Positions 25,401 to 41,047 of a DNA stretch of 64,000 nt are shown here, one piece after another. Origin of the DNA: Tomocerus qinae (Eukaryota; Arthropoda; Collembola; Entomobryomorpha; Tomoceridae). The position numbers were made by a program, and so were the translations under genes. The stretch covers positions 55,678,909-55,742,908 of the forward strand of contig CM034547.1 in NCBI GenBank assembly GCA_020055645.1, read 5' to 3'. The notes under the pieces were generated by a model. That model was not told where the DNA came from. It saw only the letters and a list, made by a program, of their open reading frames with translations, and made no database searches. Position 1 is the stretch's first letter. Each line of letters begins with the position of its first letter.

Positions 25401-28400
25401 TTTATATAAGTAGGTACTTATAAAAATACTACGTCTACGAATTCAAACTCCATAAGTAAGTATCAGTAGAGTAACAAGGACTGAAAATATAAAAGAAAGT
25501 TAGACAAACATAAAGAAAGTGCATTTCACTGTAAAGAAAGTGTAAACAACAAAAATTACAATAAAACCTCTTACAAAGACTCTGAACAGAGTACAACATT
25601 GATATTGTTACGAATAAAACGAATTATATTCACAGATTACAATTTGTTGTGCTGTCAGTTTACTTTCATCAGTCTAAGTTTTAGAGTTATGTAAAATTAT
25701 GTACATTATATGTGTAGGCACTGCGTACATTTGCCTATAGGTAGTATCTTTCTACAGCTGCCTTAAAACTGGGTTAGGAAAGCTTTAATATTAAACTGAA
25801 GTGCACTTCTGCTCTACTTTCTTTTAGCTTTTGAAGTATTTTCATGATACGCGAGGAGTAAACGGAGAAATAGCATTAAAGTATTAAGAGTGGCAGAATA
25901 AGATCCCCCAAAGTGACTAAATCCCATATATTTCACATTTTTGCCTGTCATATTCATGAGGATTTCCACTAAAAAATGCTTTGGTATTACAGTAGGAAAC
26001 CACAACAGAATATTTTACTTCATCTCACCCATTTGACCTTGTGCACGTTCCACGGATAAACTTTCACATTCGTTTCATTTTGTAGTGTCCCCGCCCGTCC
26101 TGTCCACTCTTGATAGGTAAAAAGACTTTATTGGGTTAAAGAAAATATGTTAGGTTTACATACCTCGGAAAGGAACTATTCTACCGAGCACCGAAATTAA
26201 ACCCAAACCGCAAAGTCACTACTACTCACATAGTACTAACAATCTCCTCCAAATACAATGTCCTCCAAATACATTCATATTATAGAACAAGTATATTACA
26301 TGGGCATGGAGTATAAACAACCTTAGGTACATATGGAAGTGTCAAAGTCATGCTAGAAAAACAAACTAATCTTATATCACAAACGTGGCCCATATAGCAA
26401 GTAGAATGTAATGTCGCATAAATACATATATAAAAGTCTTATGCTACGAGAATGAGACAGGAAGAAAAGAAAGTCAGTATGGATCTCTTCAACTCTTTTC
26501 CCCGTTCGTGAATAGAATAGTGAAAAGAAGAACTGGATGGTAGTTTGCAGAGAGAAAATTCGTTTTCTTCACTTTCCATTTTATTGTCAGATTGACCCTT
26601 TCTCTTAAAAATGAAGCGAAGAGGCTCCGGGGAATTCAAAATCATTCGTCAACCAAACCAGCCACTCAACTCCACTTTCAGTTTTCTCCTCTATATAGTT
26701 ATACATTTATGTATGTCGTAGTAACTGCATTGAACTCGAGTCAACTCAACTCCTTTCCGTTCTGTTACCTCCGCTCATGGTACCAAACTATCCACACTTT
26801 GTCCATCACTTTTCCCTTATACACCTCTACAGAAACAGTCGCAATAAAATACTTTTTCCGTTTTCTACAAAGTCCAAGTGTCCTCATAACTATGTGACAC
26901 AGTGCAGTTTAGCCTTAACATATATGCTAAGTACACCAAGAATAGAAAATGAAAATACTTGTACCACAATGCGAGACGGAAACAGCTGATGAATCACTGC
27001 AGAATAAATCCAATAACCAGCTAAACCTAATTTAACATCCACGCACTTTAATTCTTAACAAGTATTATGAACGGAAATAGCTACTATAATACATGCAGAC
27101 AAGAAATCTTGTTTTACCAATACTAATGTTAACTGCCATGGATAAGATATAAAATGATGCAGTTGACCAAGCCGTATTTCTTAAAACGTTAAATCTGTAT
27201 ACGCGAGGGGAATTAAATAAAACCACCAAAACATTTTTACAATGTAGAGAGTACAAATCTAGGAGTAGTATAATCTATGTATTGTACATGGTAGTAGTAC
27301 TGTGGAGACAGTATTCTATGTATTGTAATCTATCTGTGGCCATGAACTCGGAAGAATTATAGAATGACAAAAGGGAAATCACAAATCGCATAGCCAATAA
27401 CTACTATTTGTAATTTGTGAGCGAAGGTATGTTCATTGGGTTTCCTCAAGTATTTCATGTGAAGGGAAGGACCGGCCATAAACCAGAGTGCAATGCAACA
27501 AAAACACTTAGAGGACACAAAATGTACGTGTATCTACTATGTAGCATATAGAAAAGAAAACTATTCTGCCATTTGGAATCACAGATCTTCCTTTGTTAAA
27601 AATATAAGGTATGTGGTTGGTCATTCTCAATCTTAACGTCAACTTCAACCTCACCCTATTCTTAGGCTATCTTATCGCTAAAATATTGCATTACAAAATA
27701 TATATCTCGGGTTATGGTTTGGTGGGAAGAATGGGAAAAAGCCATTGAAAACCGCTGTAGAAGAGAATAAAAGGAATCCGGACAGGAATGGAATGAGTAG
27801 GAAGGGAAAAGTAGCTTTAGGAAAGTAGGGAAAAAGTAAAGTCCGAGGAATTTGTTGCAGGCTAAGAGGAAAGTACAGTCCTTGGAGTAATAGCTTTGTG
27901 AAACATGAATTTCATCTACAGGGTTCTCAAAACTCTAGCAACAGACACAAAAGTTCCACTCTTTACCATATATTTTAATATTGCAGTAATTAGAAATGAG
28001 AACTAAACAGTTTCTCCATGCTGAAATCATTAATAAATTCATAGCTGTAGATCAAAGCCTAGCTCCCCAGCCAAGAATTACTAAGGTGGCGTGAAAAAGA
28101 ATGTATCACCCCTAATGGATTGTGAAGTCTGCTAAAGTAAAATTAGCCATATCCTTCCGTGTCTCTATGTATTTCTATATATTTAGGAAATGGCCCCTTG
28201 AAACCCCATTCAGATACGCAATATCAAAGTCAAGATAGTATCTATACATATCCACCTCCTTTGCGTTGAGTGCATTGCAGTAGGTAGTTCAAACTAACCG
28301 AGACTCAAATGCGTTAAGACCATTGAGTGCAGAAGGGCAAAGTCAAGAAATGAAAATGCTGGCAAGGAAGTTTCTACTTAGGTATAAAAGAAAAGAGCCA

Positions 28401-31400
28401 TATTCACAAAGTCTCGTCACTACCTTGCACCCAACTCAAACTATGGTGTAAGTTTCCTCTATGTATAATATTATACTACATTCTATATGCACCGATATCA
28501 TTTGTCCTTTCTTTCACCAACGAAAACTCTATGATTTATGATAAGATCAGAATTTTCCTGCCACTTTCAGAATGGTAAGTGAGAAAATCGTTAGAAAATA
28601 CACTTAAAGTGACTCTGAAAAGTCAAACAAGCCAATTTGGGTAAAAGGTGATTACAAATTCCTATACACGAAATCAACATAATTATTTCAATGCTCTAAA
28701 AAGCAATTTGTGATATCGTGTAATGGATTTAGCTACCTAAGTAGGTACGCTATATTCACCATAGGCATTCTAATTACTCCTTATCATATTACCTTTAGCA
28801 TTTTACTCAATTTCATCTCATTAAAAGTCTATTAATAGTAAGGAGAGATCTCATTAGAAAATCTAGATGACAGCTGGAATGAAAATGTTTATTAAGAAAG
28901 TCTTCCGCTTTAGTTATAGGGAAAACGATTGTGATAGATCAGAAAAGTAATTAGAAGCATAATATTATAGCGAACCTTGTTTGGAGCTCCTTTCTGTAAT
29001 TGAGAGGATGTAAGATATTGGTAGAGATTGTTATACAAATAGCTCATTAAATAGAGATAGATCACATAATTTGTCAATATCTTGGTTCATATCCACAAGA
29101 TTACAATCTAGTACAAAGGGAAAAGATGATTATCCATAGCTACATGTGTAAGTAGACAGTCGACCCTAAAAGGAAGCGATAGCTACTATGTTAAGTACCC
29201 GACAGTTAAATTTGGTTTGAGCAATAAAGATATTTTATTAGTATCTAATCGCAGTAGATACCTACAAGACATTAACCACGTGTAGTCGGAGCCATCAACC
29301 AAGACTGGTGTTTGCCATCTTCTATTACTACAATAAATTAGCCATTAAAGTAATACGACATAGAGGGAAAAATAGAGGGAAAAGAAAGTGCGGAGAAAGT
29401 GGGAGCGTAGTTGGATGGTTTCAAAAAGTGTCAAAGCATAAGTTAAGCCTTTATTCATTTTATTCGGGTGCTTTCTCTGCCTTTGTTCTTCATGCTGCGG
29501 CTGGGTGAGTGCCTAAGTAATAGGGAAATATAGTTTTTCCATGTTAAACAATCATAGACTCTGTAAAAGCAACAGAGAAAAGTTTGAAAGTTGGAGAAAA
29601 GAGTCTTAAACTAGAGTTTGAGTGAGTCAGTCAAGCTTAGGCAGTCTGCAAATTTCTTGATTAAAGGAATAATTTGTACAATTAGATACGAGCCATTAGA
29701 TGCATTCTTTGCCTTAATGTTAACAGCCTATTTCAATTAAAGACAGGACGTATTCCCTCTGTCAGCAAATAACGAGCGTTCCTTAATTGATGCTTTCCTA
29801 GAAATAGAACAGAACACAAGTGAGTCGATTGCCGTCTTCCATTACTTACGACTTTCCCCGCACAGTCCTCTCTTTTCTGTTTTAATCTCCACCGAGCACA
29901 TACATACGTATAAGTATACTTAGGCATGCACTCATATATATTCCCCAGCTTCTCAAATGGCTTATGCCATCACAAATGTATCTATATACATACTTTAGGA
30001 AACTAACTAACAAGGGTCTACTTATATATACAGTACAGTTACTTTTTCTTGACTCACATCACATCACATTCCATCCTCATTGCATGTGTGTTAAGTCAAG
30101 TCAAGCCAGAGCTTAAAGATCTATATATTACTCAGCATTTGGCTGCCACAACTTAACATCTCATACGTATTTTAGCCAACCGAGCCAGAACAGAGATGTA
30201 CTCGTTTGCTTTCTTTTTCCTTTCCTGCATTTACTTAACTTTACTTCCTTGCACGTCTTCCTAATGTTTCTCCTGTCAAAACCTGAAATGCTTTCCCTCG
30301 AAAAATCACTCCCTTCCTCCTTCTACTCCACAACTTTAACTTGTAGTAGTAGTTAACATTACAATATCAAAAGTATAGAGAGAGAAAACTCCGTCACTTT
30401 ACCTTGTCTTCTATCTACGCGTGTATACATAAGTATCTAATGCTAATGCAATCTAAGAAACTTACTAACATACCTTCCTAACTACATGTCCTAACATAAG
30501 GTGGCGAAAAATTTACTTTCTCTGCATTTTATAGCTATCTTTCAAACTGGAAGAGTACCACCCTTACCATTAGCTTTATTACCACTGTCACAGATATAAA
30601 ATTACATTTACTTGCCACACCCTATCCTCTCATGTCCTACACAATAAGCCTTTTCACCCTGTCATTTTTGTTATGTTTAGAATACACACAATGGCGAAAG
30701 AAACCTGTCTATACCGTATTATCAACAATACATGCATATCATGATCAAAATTTAATGCCAATGAATACCGTGAATTGGGTGCTGGATTCGCAACGATTTG
30801 TTAGGGTTTATGGCCATTGGTTTCTATTGACCCGTACAGAAACCCATTGTCAAAATATTACCTACATTTACAGTAAATTGTAGCTCTAGTAGTTCAGTTC
30901 GTGAGCGTTTTGCATAAAATGAACAAGGCAAATAAAAACTACTCTTTCCTAACCATGCTGAATTGAAATATTATTCTGCGAATATTAAGTAAAAATTCTC
31001 TTCAAATTGTGTAATATCATATTTATATACCTAATCCAATAATCCACCACTAATAGAAGTACCTAGTGATCAGTAATCACTACTACTCCTACTGTTTAAT
31101 TATAATAACTCAGATTAATGCCACAAAAGGTTTTAGAGTCTTGAAGGCTGCAACTTTACGAAAATAGTGGGGCTTATTGAGACATAATACCAAATCATAC
31201 GAGATGCATTTGTTCCACTGATTGGCTAATCTTTCTGATAATTAGGTTAGTCTGTTTTACAATACATTGAGGGTGCAATAGGTATTAGTACAAATAATAT
31301 GGGTAATTCACATTTCATTTGATTTAAGAAAATAGGAGTGATATAATTTCTATAAAGTACCTAATCCCTTCTGCGTTCTTCTACGAGAAATAGATAAAGA

Positions 31401-34400
31401 AGTAAGTCAAACTTTACAACATAACTGACAAGTTGTGAAGTTTTTAATCCCTTGAATTCCTTGTTGGTAAAATAGGTCGAAAGAAAATTAACGTGTGTGT
31501 ATATGCATAAGGTAGTATAAGTATCTGTCAAAGAAATGCAGTGTAGACTAGAAGCACCATAAATTTCTAAGGAGGAGGAGAGCAGAGAAAGGTAAATACA
31601 ATTGGTGAAAAGAGAAATTGTCCGAGAGTTAGAAAGTAAAATAAAGATTTAAGTTTGTATAACTTTGTAGGACATAAAGTTTGCATGTTGGGGCGCAATA
31701 TTGTAAAATAGAGAAATAGTAGTTAGTTTGGAATTCTTTGTAAGGAGTAATTTTGGAAAAGTTTTATTAGTTTTTGTCATTATGTATTCGACATAAATAA
31801 TAGCAAGACAGAAAAGTGGCGAATAAATAAAAGTGGGTTAAGTGTCCTTACAGAGAAGGAATGAGGAGACGATGATGATGCATTGCTTAAGAACATGATG
31901 GGCTTTATAAGAAAGGAGTAAAGACAAAGTAGAGTAGGTAAGTAAGGCAGGGTACCTCACCACCTCACTCCCTATGCATTGTATGCATCCATCTATTCAG
32001 AAACATACATTACAGCCGTCTCGTCAATAAGAATGTAAATGGCAAAGCTGCGAAGAAAAGCAAATGTAAAATTGTAACTAAAGTTTACTAAGGAGGGCGT
32101 CGACCACCTTGAGGTAATAGTCACTCACTACATGCACAGGACCTTATATGAAGTAACAAAGCGGTGGTAACTCAACTTTCTCCAAAAGCAACTTCCGTGA
32201 CTTTCATGTAAGCATCTTGATCAAATCCGGGTCTAACCTTTTTACGAGGAATTGAATCCGTCGTAAAATTCCATTTTGATTGGAACGTAAATCAAATTTA
32301 AGAGGGGTTTGAGTTTAGATTACCCTAAGAGTCTTTGCTTTCCCTTTCCGGCCTTTTTGCCTTTCTCCCATCCTCAGATTTTCCACTGTCTAGATTACAC
32401 CTTTGAATTTCTCAATGTACTCCGCTGCACACTCTACAATGCCTGATAGATTCATGGAATTTTTACAAAGGGGAGATTTAAGCTTGTCCTATCACTCTGA
32501 ATTATTTTCTTCTAAGCTGAGAAAACAGACTGTAAATGGATTTTAAGTATACACTTTGCTACTTGTGTGCTTCAAAATTCTAATTTTCACCGTGCGGAGA
32601 AAGCCCATTAGTTTTTTAATGCTTTTCCATCCGCTGAAACTACAATGATACACTAAGGACCAAAATTTCACCCAGGAGCACGCTACATTTTCAAACAATA
32701 CAAAATAGGTATAGACTATAAATGTTATAAATGTATTTGGAATAAAACGAAAATATTAAGCCGCATATTATAGTCTATGTAAAATAGATAGCATTACTAA
32801 GAACGTGACAAAATTCAAGTAGTATTATGAGACAGAGGCATTTTAAAAATAGTCGAATCTTTTAGAGAGGGGGATTTGACCAAGATATATATACACCCTC
32901 AACCACACTTTAGATATGAACATTCAACTATTTTTGTACACACAGAATTGCCTATTCAAAGTTTTGCATCATTTCTTGAAACCATTACCACGCCGTGTAT
33001 TGAGTATCGAGTACAAAATTCAGTGGTTTGGCCGGATTGCACGTTCTGTTTGATTCTTGAGTGCTAAAACTTCTGCTTATCTTTGAATGTGAACCCAAAG
33101 TCATGGCTTTAACAGTTATGTAAGCCAAACTGAAGTAAACGAAATGAAACCAAGTCAAGTAGAGTGAGGCAAGTTGAAAAATACGTATTACTTCAGTGTG
33201 ACAATCGATCGAGCAGGTGTGCACATAAATGGGAGACGAAGAACGTGACTTACAACTTAAGATTTTTCCCTTCTCATTGATTTTGCTCGCAACTTCTCAC
33301 TTCTCCTTCTCACACTCATATTCCATACATAGGCAAATACTTAGCTAGTCTAACACACAAACCTATATGTTCAGAGATATGATATAACCACTCCGCTATT
33401 CTATACGAATCTACTTACATAATACATATATACATATACTGCCACAATAAATAGTATATAAGTATGCATTACCACCACAAGCTTTCAAAAAGCATTGCCA
33501 GGTATCACATCTCCATTATTCCAAACGTTTTGCAATGTTCGCATATCTTTAGAAGATTGTAGTTTCACAGAAAATTATAACGCACCTATACTACCAATAA
33601 GTAGAGGTATGCACTGTATTAAGCCATTGCACCTTGCACTACATTACTATATAATCACCTTTCCATATACCGTATCGCACTTCTATTTATCTTTGCCTTT
33701 CATTTCTCTTTGAATCCTTACATCACCCGCACACGGCCCCAACGTACTATTGTAGTATCTACTCAAGTACTGAACTAACCTAACACGGTGAACGATCAAT
33801 TTTCTGTAGGCTAAAAATTATCACGGTAACATGACAGCCGTCAAAAGATAAAAGGAATAGGAAAACGACATTTTCAATGACCTTTTAATTTTCGGTTGCA
33901 CTATACTATAACTATGCTTCCGTTACTGCTCTATGGATTACTCACCTTTCTATTTAAACCCTTTTTGTTTTTGGATGTTCCATTTTTTGCAGCTTGTGAT
34001 ATCAAGTAAAGGGAGCATATTCTAAATTCCAAGGATTTTCGTATTGTACATATTTAGGGGCATTGACATAAGTAATGTGAGGCATCATTTTGGGTCTATA
34101 CAATACCTAACGCTTAAATTGCATTTCGTGACTCGTTTTGGTTCAATTTACATTTATATTTGCAAGATGCATTCAACAGTACATTTTTAATGTGTACATA
34201 GTTGCACGTTGCACATGTCTGTGAATGTTACCGACCGTATAGTAACGACAAAACATCAAACAAGGAATGGTAATGGGTAACATCATCGTCTAGCTCACTA
34301 GATATTTCAGTCTGCTGAATAAATACCATTTCTCTACATTTCAATCCAGAAGTCGTTCTCTTATCGGTGGCATAACGATTTAACCATATCCCCGTTTTGT

Positions 34401-37400
34401 TTAATAATCATACCTGTTTAATACATAGGTGATTAATATAATATTGATTGGTAATCGTTAGCGGAATGACAATACAAACATGAAGGTCGTAATTGGTAAG
34501 TTTATGTATATGTGAAAAATAAAAATGGCTCTACAGTTTAACTGTAGCATACCTTTGAGTTTAGATCTGCTCTGTTGTAATAACTCAGGAATAATATACT
34601 ACCATGAATCTCCAAATGGTACAAAAACAATGACGTCTTCAGTGCACAATCCCTTGACGCAAGTGAAAGAAGCCATTTGATGCAGAATGAAGTTTTTCTG
34701 CATTCTGTGACTACCTATACAATGTAATTGTACAATATACCTAGGATCACTTACAAGAACCACAAAGAGGGAAATCGACACTTACACCTTTATACCAAAG
34801 ACATAGAGAGTCTTATAAGAATAGATAGATGAATATAGAGTATGTAGGTAAGGTACATAAAAAGGGAAGACGATGATTATATGGCGATGCGTGGTCTGGG
34901 TTTGCAGTAGAATGTCTAAGATGGTTTCATTCTCGTGTCTGATAATATGCAATTTTTCCAGCCACTTTTCCCATCCTAATTTTGCAAAGGGTTGATTATC
35001 TCTTGCTTGAAAATACATTATCTATCTCTCACTCTGGGGTTTTCTTCTGACTCTTTCCTCATCTAAAAGCGTAAGGAGCTGAGTCGAATTCCTCTTTATA
35101 GTACTTTCCCTTTTCCTCCACTTTATCTGCGACGACTCTATAGGTAATCATATGTATACCGTTTGCATTCATATAGTAAATGTCTATGTCTCTAATGGCT
35201 GATGGAATGTGATGCGTGCTCTTCCTTACATCTCAGGAATAGTAAGCATTCGAAGATATAGATATAGATTGACATATATACTGTGGATGTATACATGTTT
35301 GCAAAAGGCGGCACACAGTCAGAGCCCTGATCCAGATATGAAATACTCAGCCAGACAGAGATATTTCGAGACGACCAAATAATTCTCAGCGTACTCATAC
35401 ACGTTTCCTTTTTCTTTTTTCTGTCTCAAGTTCTTTACTTTCTCTCTGGCTCGTTTCCTCCTAAAATTTAATGTGCTCTCTTCTTATTTTTATGTCATCA
35501 CAGAGAGTAGAGCCACACCGCACGGCACACTATCAAAATAATATCAAGTACTTTCCCACTCCTTTCGTTTCAAAAAAGAAATTAAGTGACCCAGGGGCAA
35601 CATAGATGTACGGATGAGTTGTGTTCTCCAACTATACTTGTACTCTTCTTATCACATGCATTTCACATACCAAATTTTCATGTTATTTCTTATATGTAGT
35701 CACACTACAAAAATATATTGTGCAATATTGGACCAACTTGAAGTTTTCTTTGTTCTCCTCCAACATAACACTTGTAGTTAAACTCAACGAATGACATATA
35801 CAGAATCATAACTATAACATTTAATTTTACTTAACTTCCTCTCACCCACTTATACATAAACCATAACTGCAACCACCAACTTCTCCAACCAAAAAGAAAT
35901 ATAAAGGTGAAACACAGACTTTTCATGCAATAAAAACTTTAATCGATAAATACCAGCAACAACATTTTGGAAATATATAATTTTTTAAATCAAAATAAAA
36001 TTTCTGATAGAAAATATTTTTAGTATAAACTGCTTTGCGCCTAACTATTATAGAGTTGGTTGTCGCACTAGCAGCACTTGAAAAAAAGATAGGGAGAACA
36101 AAGAAGATGAGAAATTCGATGCCCCAGTCCTTGAACCCACTTGAATTCTCTATCAAAAGTAAGCACACTGTGATGAGTAAAAACAATAGCCAAGGCAAAT
36201 GATTGCAAAGTAGAAACCTTTGTCAGAAAGCACGGAGTACATACGATGTCAATGTTTGCTAAAGAGAATATCTCATGCCACTTGAGTTCTTCTCCAAACT
36301 GAACCGAAGAGTACCATCCTCTCATTTGTCTGATTTGTGGGAATTTGTTTGCCGACACCGCATAGTGCGTACTGTGTTAAGCATGTTACGGCTCTTTCTC
36401 TTTTCTTTTGTTCTTTAGTGTATATTATCTAATACTATCTTAGGGAGATAGCAACTTTTAGCTGTTGGCTAACAATAACAAATAATGTTGGCACTGTGCC
36501 TACAAAATGCTATTCATCTATCATTAGAGAGAAGATTGAATTCCAGAATTATTATGTTCGCACCAATGGATGCAAAAACACGACAAAACCACTAATAAAT
36601 TCGAAAAGAGGATTGACGTCTACTGTTTTGTGGCTCTGTACAGTTATGCCAGTGTACAGGGCCCATTAAAGTGGTAAAAGCATTTCACGTGATTGCTATT
36701 AATTTTCAGAGCACACACTACACTGATAAAGCCTCGGCTTACAGGAGTCACTGTAATGAAATATGCACATTAGCTAATGGATTTGTATTGAAAAATTAAC
36801 AAGACCTACAACGCATCCATCTAAGAATATTAAGAAGGGATTCTAGACAATCTAAGTGATGCATCATATGCACATCACTAATTGAGAGGCGTTTTAATTT
36901 ATTTACAAGTCAACTATAGAATCACAGGCTGCATTCTTCCGATGAAGTTTCAACTTTTGTATGCTAAGTTGGAGTAAAACATGTTTGCAGACGTAATACC
37001 ATGAAGTCTAGGAGACAGATATACATAATAAAATACATTCGGAGTCCTACACGAAAGCTTTCTACTTTCTATATTTATAATTCTTTCTAGAGTGTACTTA
37101 CCCCTTATAGTGTGCCATACAAATAATACTCTACCCTTTATATTTTATTTACAATGCTATCAGCGAAATACTTGACTATGAGTGCATAGGTATGTCTCCT
37201 TTATACGAGAAAAGAACGTTAGTTGAGTAAGCCGCTCAAAAAGCAAAGCCTGTATAATATAGGTGTACTTAGGAAGGACTGCATAGAATTGTAGAAACAC
37301 TACTGCAATATTATTCTTCGAATTCTGATGTAGGATAGAGAGCAGTAGTATGTTATGTAGCAGTAGTACATCCACATCAGACAAATTTCATAACTCTAAT

Positions 37401-40400
37401 GGAATGGAATAGAAAATGATCGATATAGATTTAGATCTACTCATTCAAATTACTTCACTCCATTGCTCTTTATTCTGCTCGGCTATGTTCTAGCTACATT
37501 ACTTTAGCCTACTCTATTACTTGGTAATAATGCAGTAGCCTTGTAATGTAATGTACTCTAGTTCCTGAGCTGAACTACTTACTGTACTGAACTGACTGTG
37601 GACTTAGAGAATGCCACTAGCTGACTGACTTGACTTTTGCTAAAAACTTTTACCTTCATATTTCCTACTCCCATAAACGGCTGGAGGCTCTGTGTGCAAC
37701 ACCAGCCGAGTCGTTCTTGTTTCATTCCAGTTGAGTAGGACGATCCAATCTCATATCTCCATGCTAGGTGAAAAGGCTTCAAGCAGAAGCGAAAGCTACC
37801 AAAAAGTTCTTAGCTTCCTATACCTACACAGTTCCATTAAGCCTCGCTTCATTTCTCCTCCATTTCCCTTTCTGTTTCATCGTATTTATGCAAAAATTCT
37901 TATTTGACATTTCTTATGTCAAATTCAAATACGACTCCTTCGAAAATTCCGGTCATGCCGAATTTCTATCACACAAACCTCTCTTATTGATCTCGGCGAC
38001 GAAATTGTCTATCACTCCCATTGTGTAAGTTATTTATACTTTTCCGACGCTATTCGTTACCTGTCTGCAATTCTTATTATTGTAGACCTACTGAATAAAA
38101 CAGTCTCCACCTTGGACAAGGAGTAAGTTATGTACTATAATTCTGTAATTGTTTTTACAGTGAGTTATTATACTATTAATTTTGTCCTTATACATGTCTA
38201 CTCTTAATGCTACCTACCTACTTTCATCCTAACAAAATAATGTAATGTTATTGGTTTGACACACAAAGCTATCTGAAAGCAAAACAGCGTAAATTTTTGT
38301 ACATTAAGACGAATGTTTTACCTTTGGTTAAGTGCTCTACACTTTCTGTAATTTAACTATATAAAATTGTAGTATACGACATCAGGAAGGAAACCCGGTA
38401 TTTATTATTGTACCTTTAGTCATAAAATACAGTTGCATTAAGGAGACCCCTATAAAATGCACTGTCAACATTGTTTTACATACACAACATCAGTATTTAT
38501 GTTTTTTCGCTAAATTCGTTTCGGCACTAATACCAACAATGCTTACACACTAACATGCATTTCTTGGAGCGAGGCTCCACTCCACTATTATTACCAGGAT
38601 TAGTCACCGCACCGCGCGTATACCTCTCGGCATGTTTGCTCTACCCCATAATATGTAACAAGGCACTTTCTCACAAGTAATTTAAACTACACAAATAAAA
38701 TGACAAACTATTACTCCTACAGTTCCAAATGTACTTACTATTAGTGGGTGTCTACGTGGCAATAACAACAAATAAATTTTATCACGTGAATTCAGGATAT
38801 TTGTAATTGTAAGCTACGTAAACTATTTGTGAGTACTAAGCTATGTATCAACAAATACTCTTTAGCTGTCCTACATTCCAGGCTAATAATACTCCCTCAT
38901 TACATGCTAACATGCAGACTAAAGTGTATTAGAAATTTATTATCGTAGTCCTAAACTAAAGGCTAAATACCGTGTTGACTTACTCGATTTTGAAAAGGGA
39001 GGCAACTTGACCAATATGCAACAGAGGAAATTAAATATGCCTATCTAATCATAAGTTCAAAATAAAGACTGTTCCATTTACAGCATAAATCGAAAAGTAA
39101 TTAGGAAATTGAATTAAGGAGCTTGAGCTACTAAAGCATGTCGTATAGGCACCGGCAGTAAAACATTTAATGGTTATGCCACTAAGAGACTACTACCAGC
39201 TACCACTTGTACATCTGTAGTATTGCCTAATAACATCTAGTTAAATGAGCAGAGGGATTTATATTTCTACTCTTTTGTAGTCTGGTCAATTATTTATAAG
39301 GTATAGTTATAAATACCTAAATAAATCGGTACTTATGAAGCACTATATAGTGCATATAGCCTAATAAAATATTTATGACATCGAAATGCTGTATTTTACT
39401 TAGTTCCTTCACATTATTGCTTCTACTACTCTATTAAGCCTTCCCAAATCGTTCTCCTGAACCTCTGAAAGTAGTAATCAGGTCTAAAGGTTCTATTAAA
39501 TAGCAATAACACACTAGTAGGAAAAGTACTAAGAAAATGAAACATAAAAACACAATTATAGTATCAATTGCGGTTATTCTGGTACTTTAACAACGGAATT
39601 GGATATCTAAGCTTAAATATTTCCAAGTAGTCGTAGAAAAGAGATGACGCTATAAATGTACTCTATTAAGAACAGAAATACTTCAAGAATCAGGACCAAC
39701 GTAGCTGACCTTTGTATGATTGAGTGCTGCGATTTGAGTGTTGCTATTGAGTCAATTTGTGCAATGGACTTATTGTGAACAGAGATTTCAACCTATTCCC
39801 GGTTGTAACTAGGTTGAAACATTGTAAAGCAAATTGCATTTACTCCTGCCTGCTAAGATTGCTGACCTAAGTCACTATTCAATATCAGCGCTTTCAATTT
39901 CTTAATCGAAGTTACATTTACTACTACTGCTCTGATACACTTGTTGTACTTTATCAAGTACCCTGAAACAATATTTTACTGAATACTTCATAATTCTAAA
40001 AACAGGGCGCTAGAGCAAGAACAAGACACTAAATAAAGGGAAAATAGATATTTGTATGGCATACACATGATCTCTGTATGGGACAGCTAAAAGTAGACTA
40101 GTGTGACTTTGTATGGTGGTTTATGAATATGTATGGGAAGCTAAATTTTTATAAACTTTGGTAACAGATAGTGGTAAATTATGTTACATTTTTATTTGAT
40201 TTTTGAAAGCAGTGTTTAAGGTCATGTAAGTAAAAGGGTAATGTCAGTAATGATAATTACAGGAACATAAATCAAGCAAAGTAATATTAAATCGTGGTGA
40301 AAAACAGTAACAATTGTAAGTGAAGCCAAAATGTCAACATAGGTAATTAATATTAACTTATTATTCCCTTAGACCTCCTTGAGGTTTTAGTGGTCGACTC

Positions 40401-40935
40401 AGTTATATTCTCTGCCCCATTCGTGTAGCCCTGCGTCAGAGCTCAGATCATTGACATCTTTTCACTTTATCCACATACTTGCATTCTGCATGGCTATGAC
40501 AGTTTCTATTTGAGAGAAATATGTGCATCACTTTTTGCTGGTTTTAGGTTTCTATAATTGTTAACTAATTAAATTATCACCATACATATCCAATACACAT
40601 TCATAAGGTAGGTCACAACACACCATACAAAGTCACACTATATGTTAAAAATCCCCCACATAAAATTCATGCGTGTATTTCTAAATAAACAAACTACAGT
40701 AGAATACTATATTAATATTGGCTACAGCATGGTAGTAGTTAATATATCTTGTTCTATAGTTATATACAATCTTTACTCTACATAAACATAGAGTGGGAAA
40801 TGCGCATGGTATTCTGTCGGTATTCTTGTATAAAGGTTTGTATGTATAAATGTCCTTCTCGTTTTGTAATGAGGAAGGACTAGACTACCAGTACTGATTT
40901 TGTTTTACATTTCAACACGCTTAGGCATCAAAAAT
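22476..40935. other. Intronic segment with only simple repeats seen
   Basis: Across this 18.5-kb stretch I see AT-rich intron sequence, a GA microsatellite at 23300, and scattered strand-asymmetric purine or pyrimidine patches. Open frames such as the two overlapping plus-strand frames at 24778-25139 have no recognisable motifs. No splice-compatible Ig-type exon was found on the minus strand. Confidence 0.5.
23300..23317. repeat. GA dinucleotide microsatellite
   Basis: An uninterrupted run of about nine GA units follows TTTC. It is short and an ordinary simple repeat. Confidence 0.85.
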
Positions 40936-41047
40936 TAGTCTACTACATAACCAACGGTCTACGAAATACTGGCCAATGCGCAGTCGCTAGAAAATTACAC
41001 ATTTCTACATTTTTCTAGCACATTTTAAGTGCTAGGGTTCAACTAGT
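40936..41047 (-). repeat. Dispersed repeat, copy 2 (about 112 bp, inverted relative to copy 1)
   Basis: Read on the minus strand it starts ACTAGTTGAACCCTAGCAC, keeps the CTAGCGACTGCGCATTGGCC block and ends near TAGTAGACTA. It is the second copy of the 17116-17229 repeat in the same intron, in opposite orientation. Differences include the hairpin loop and a small length change near the end, so the copies are old. Confidence 0.75.
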
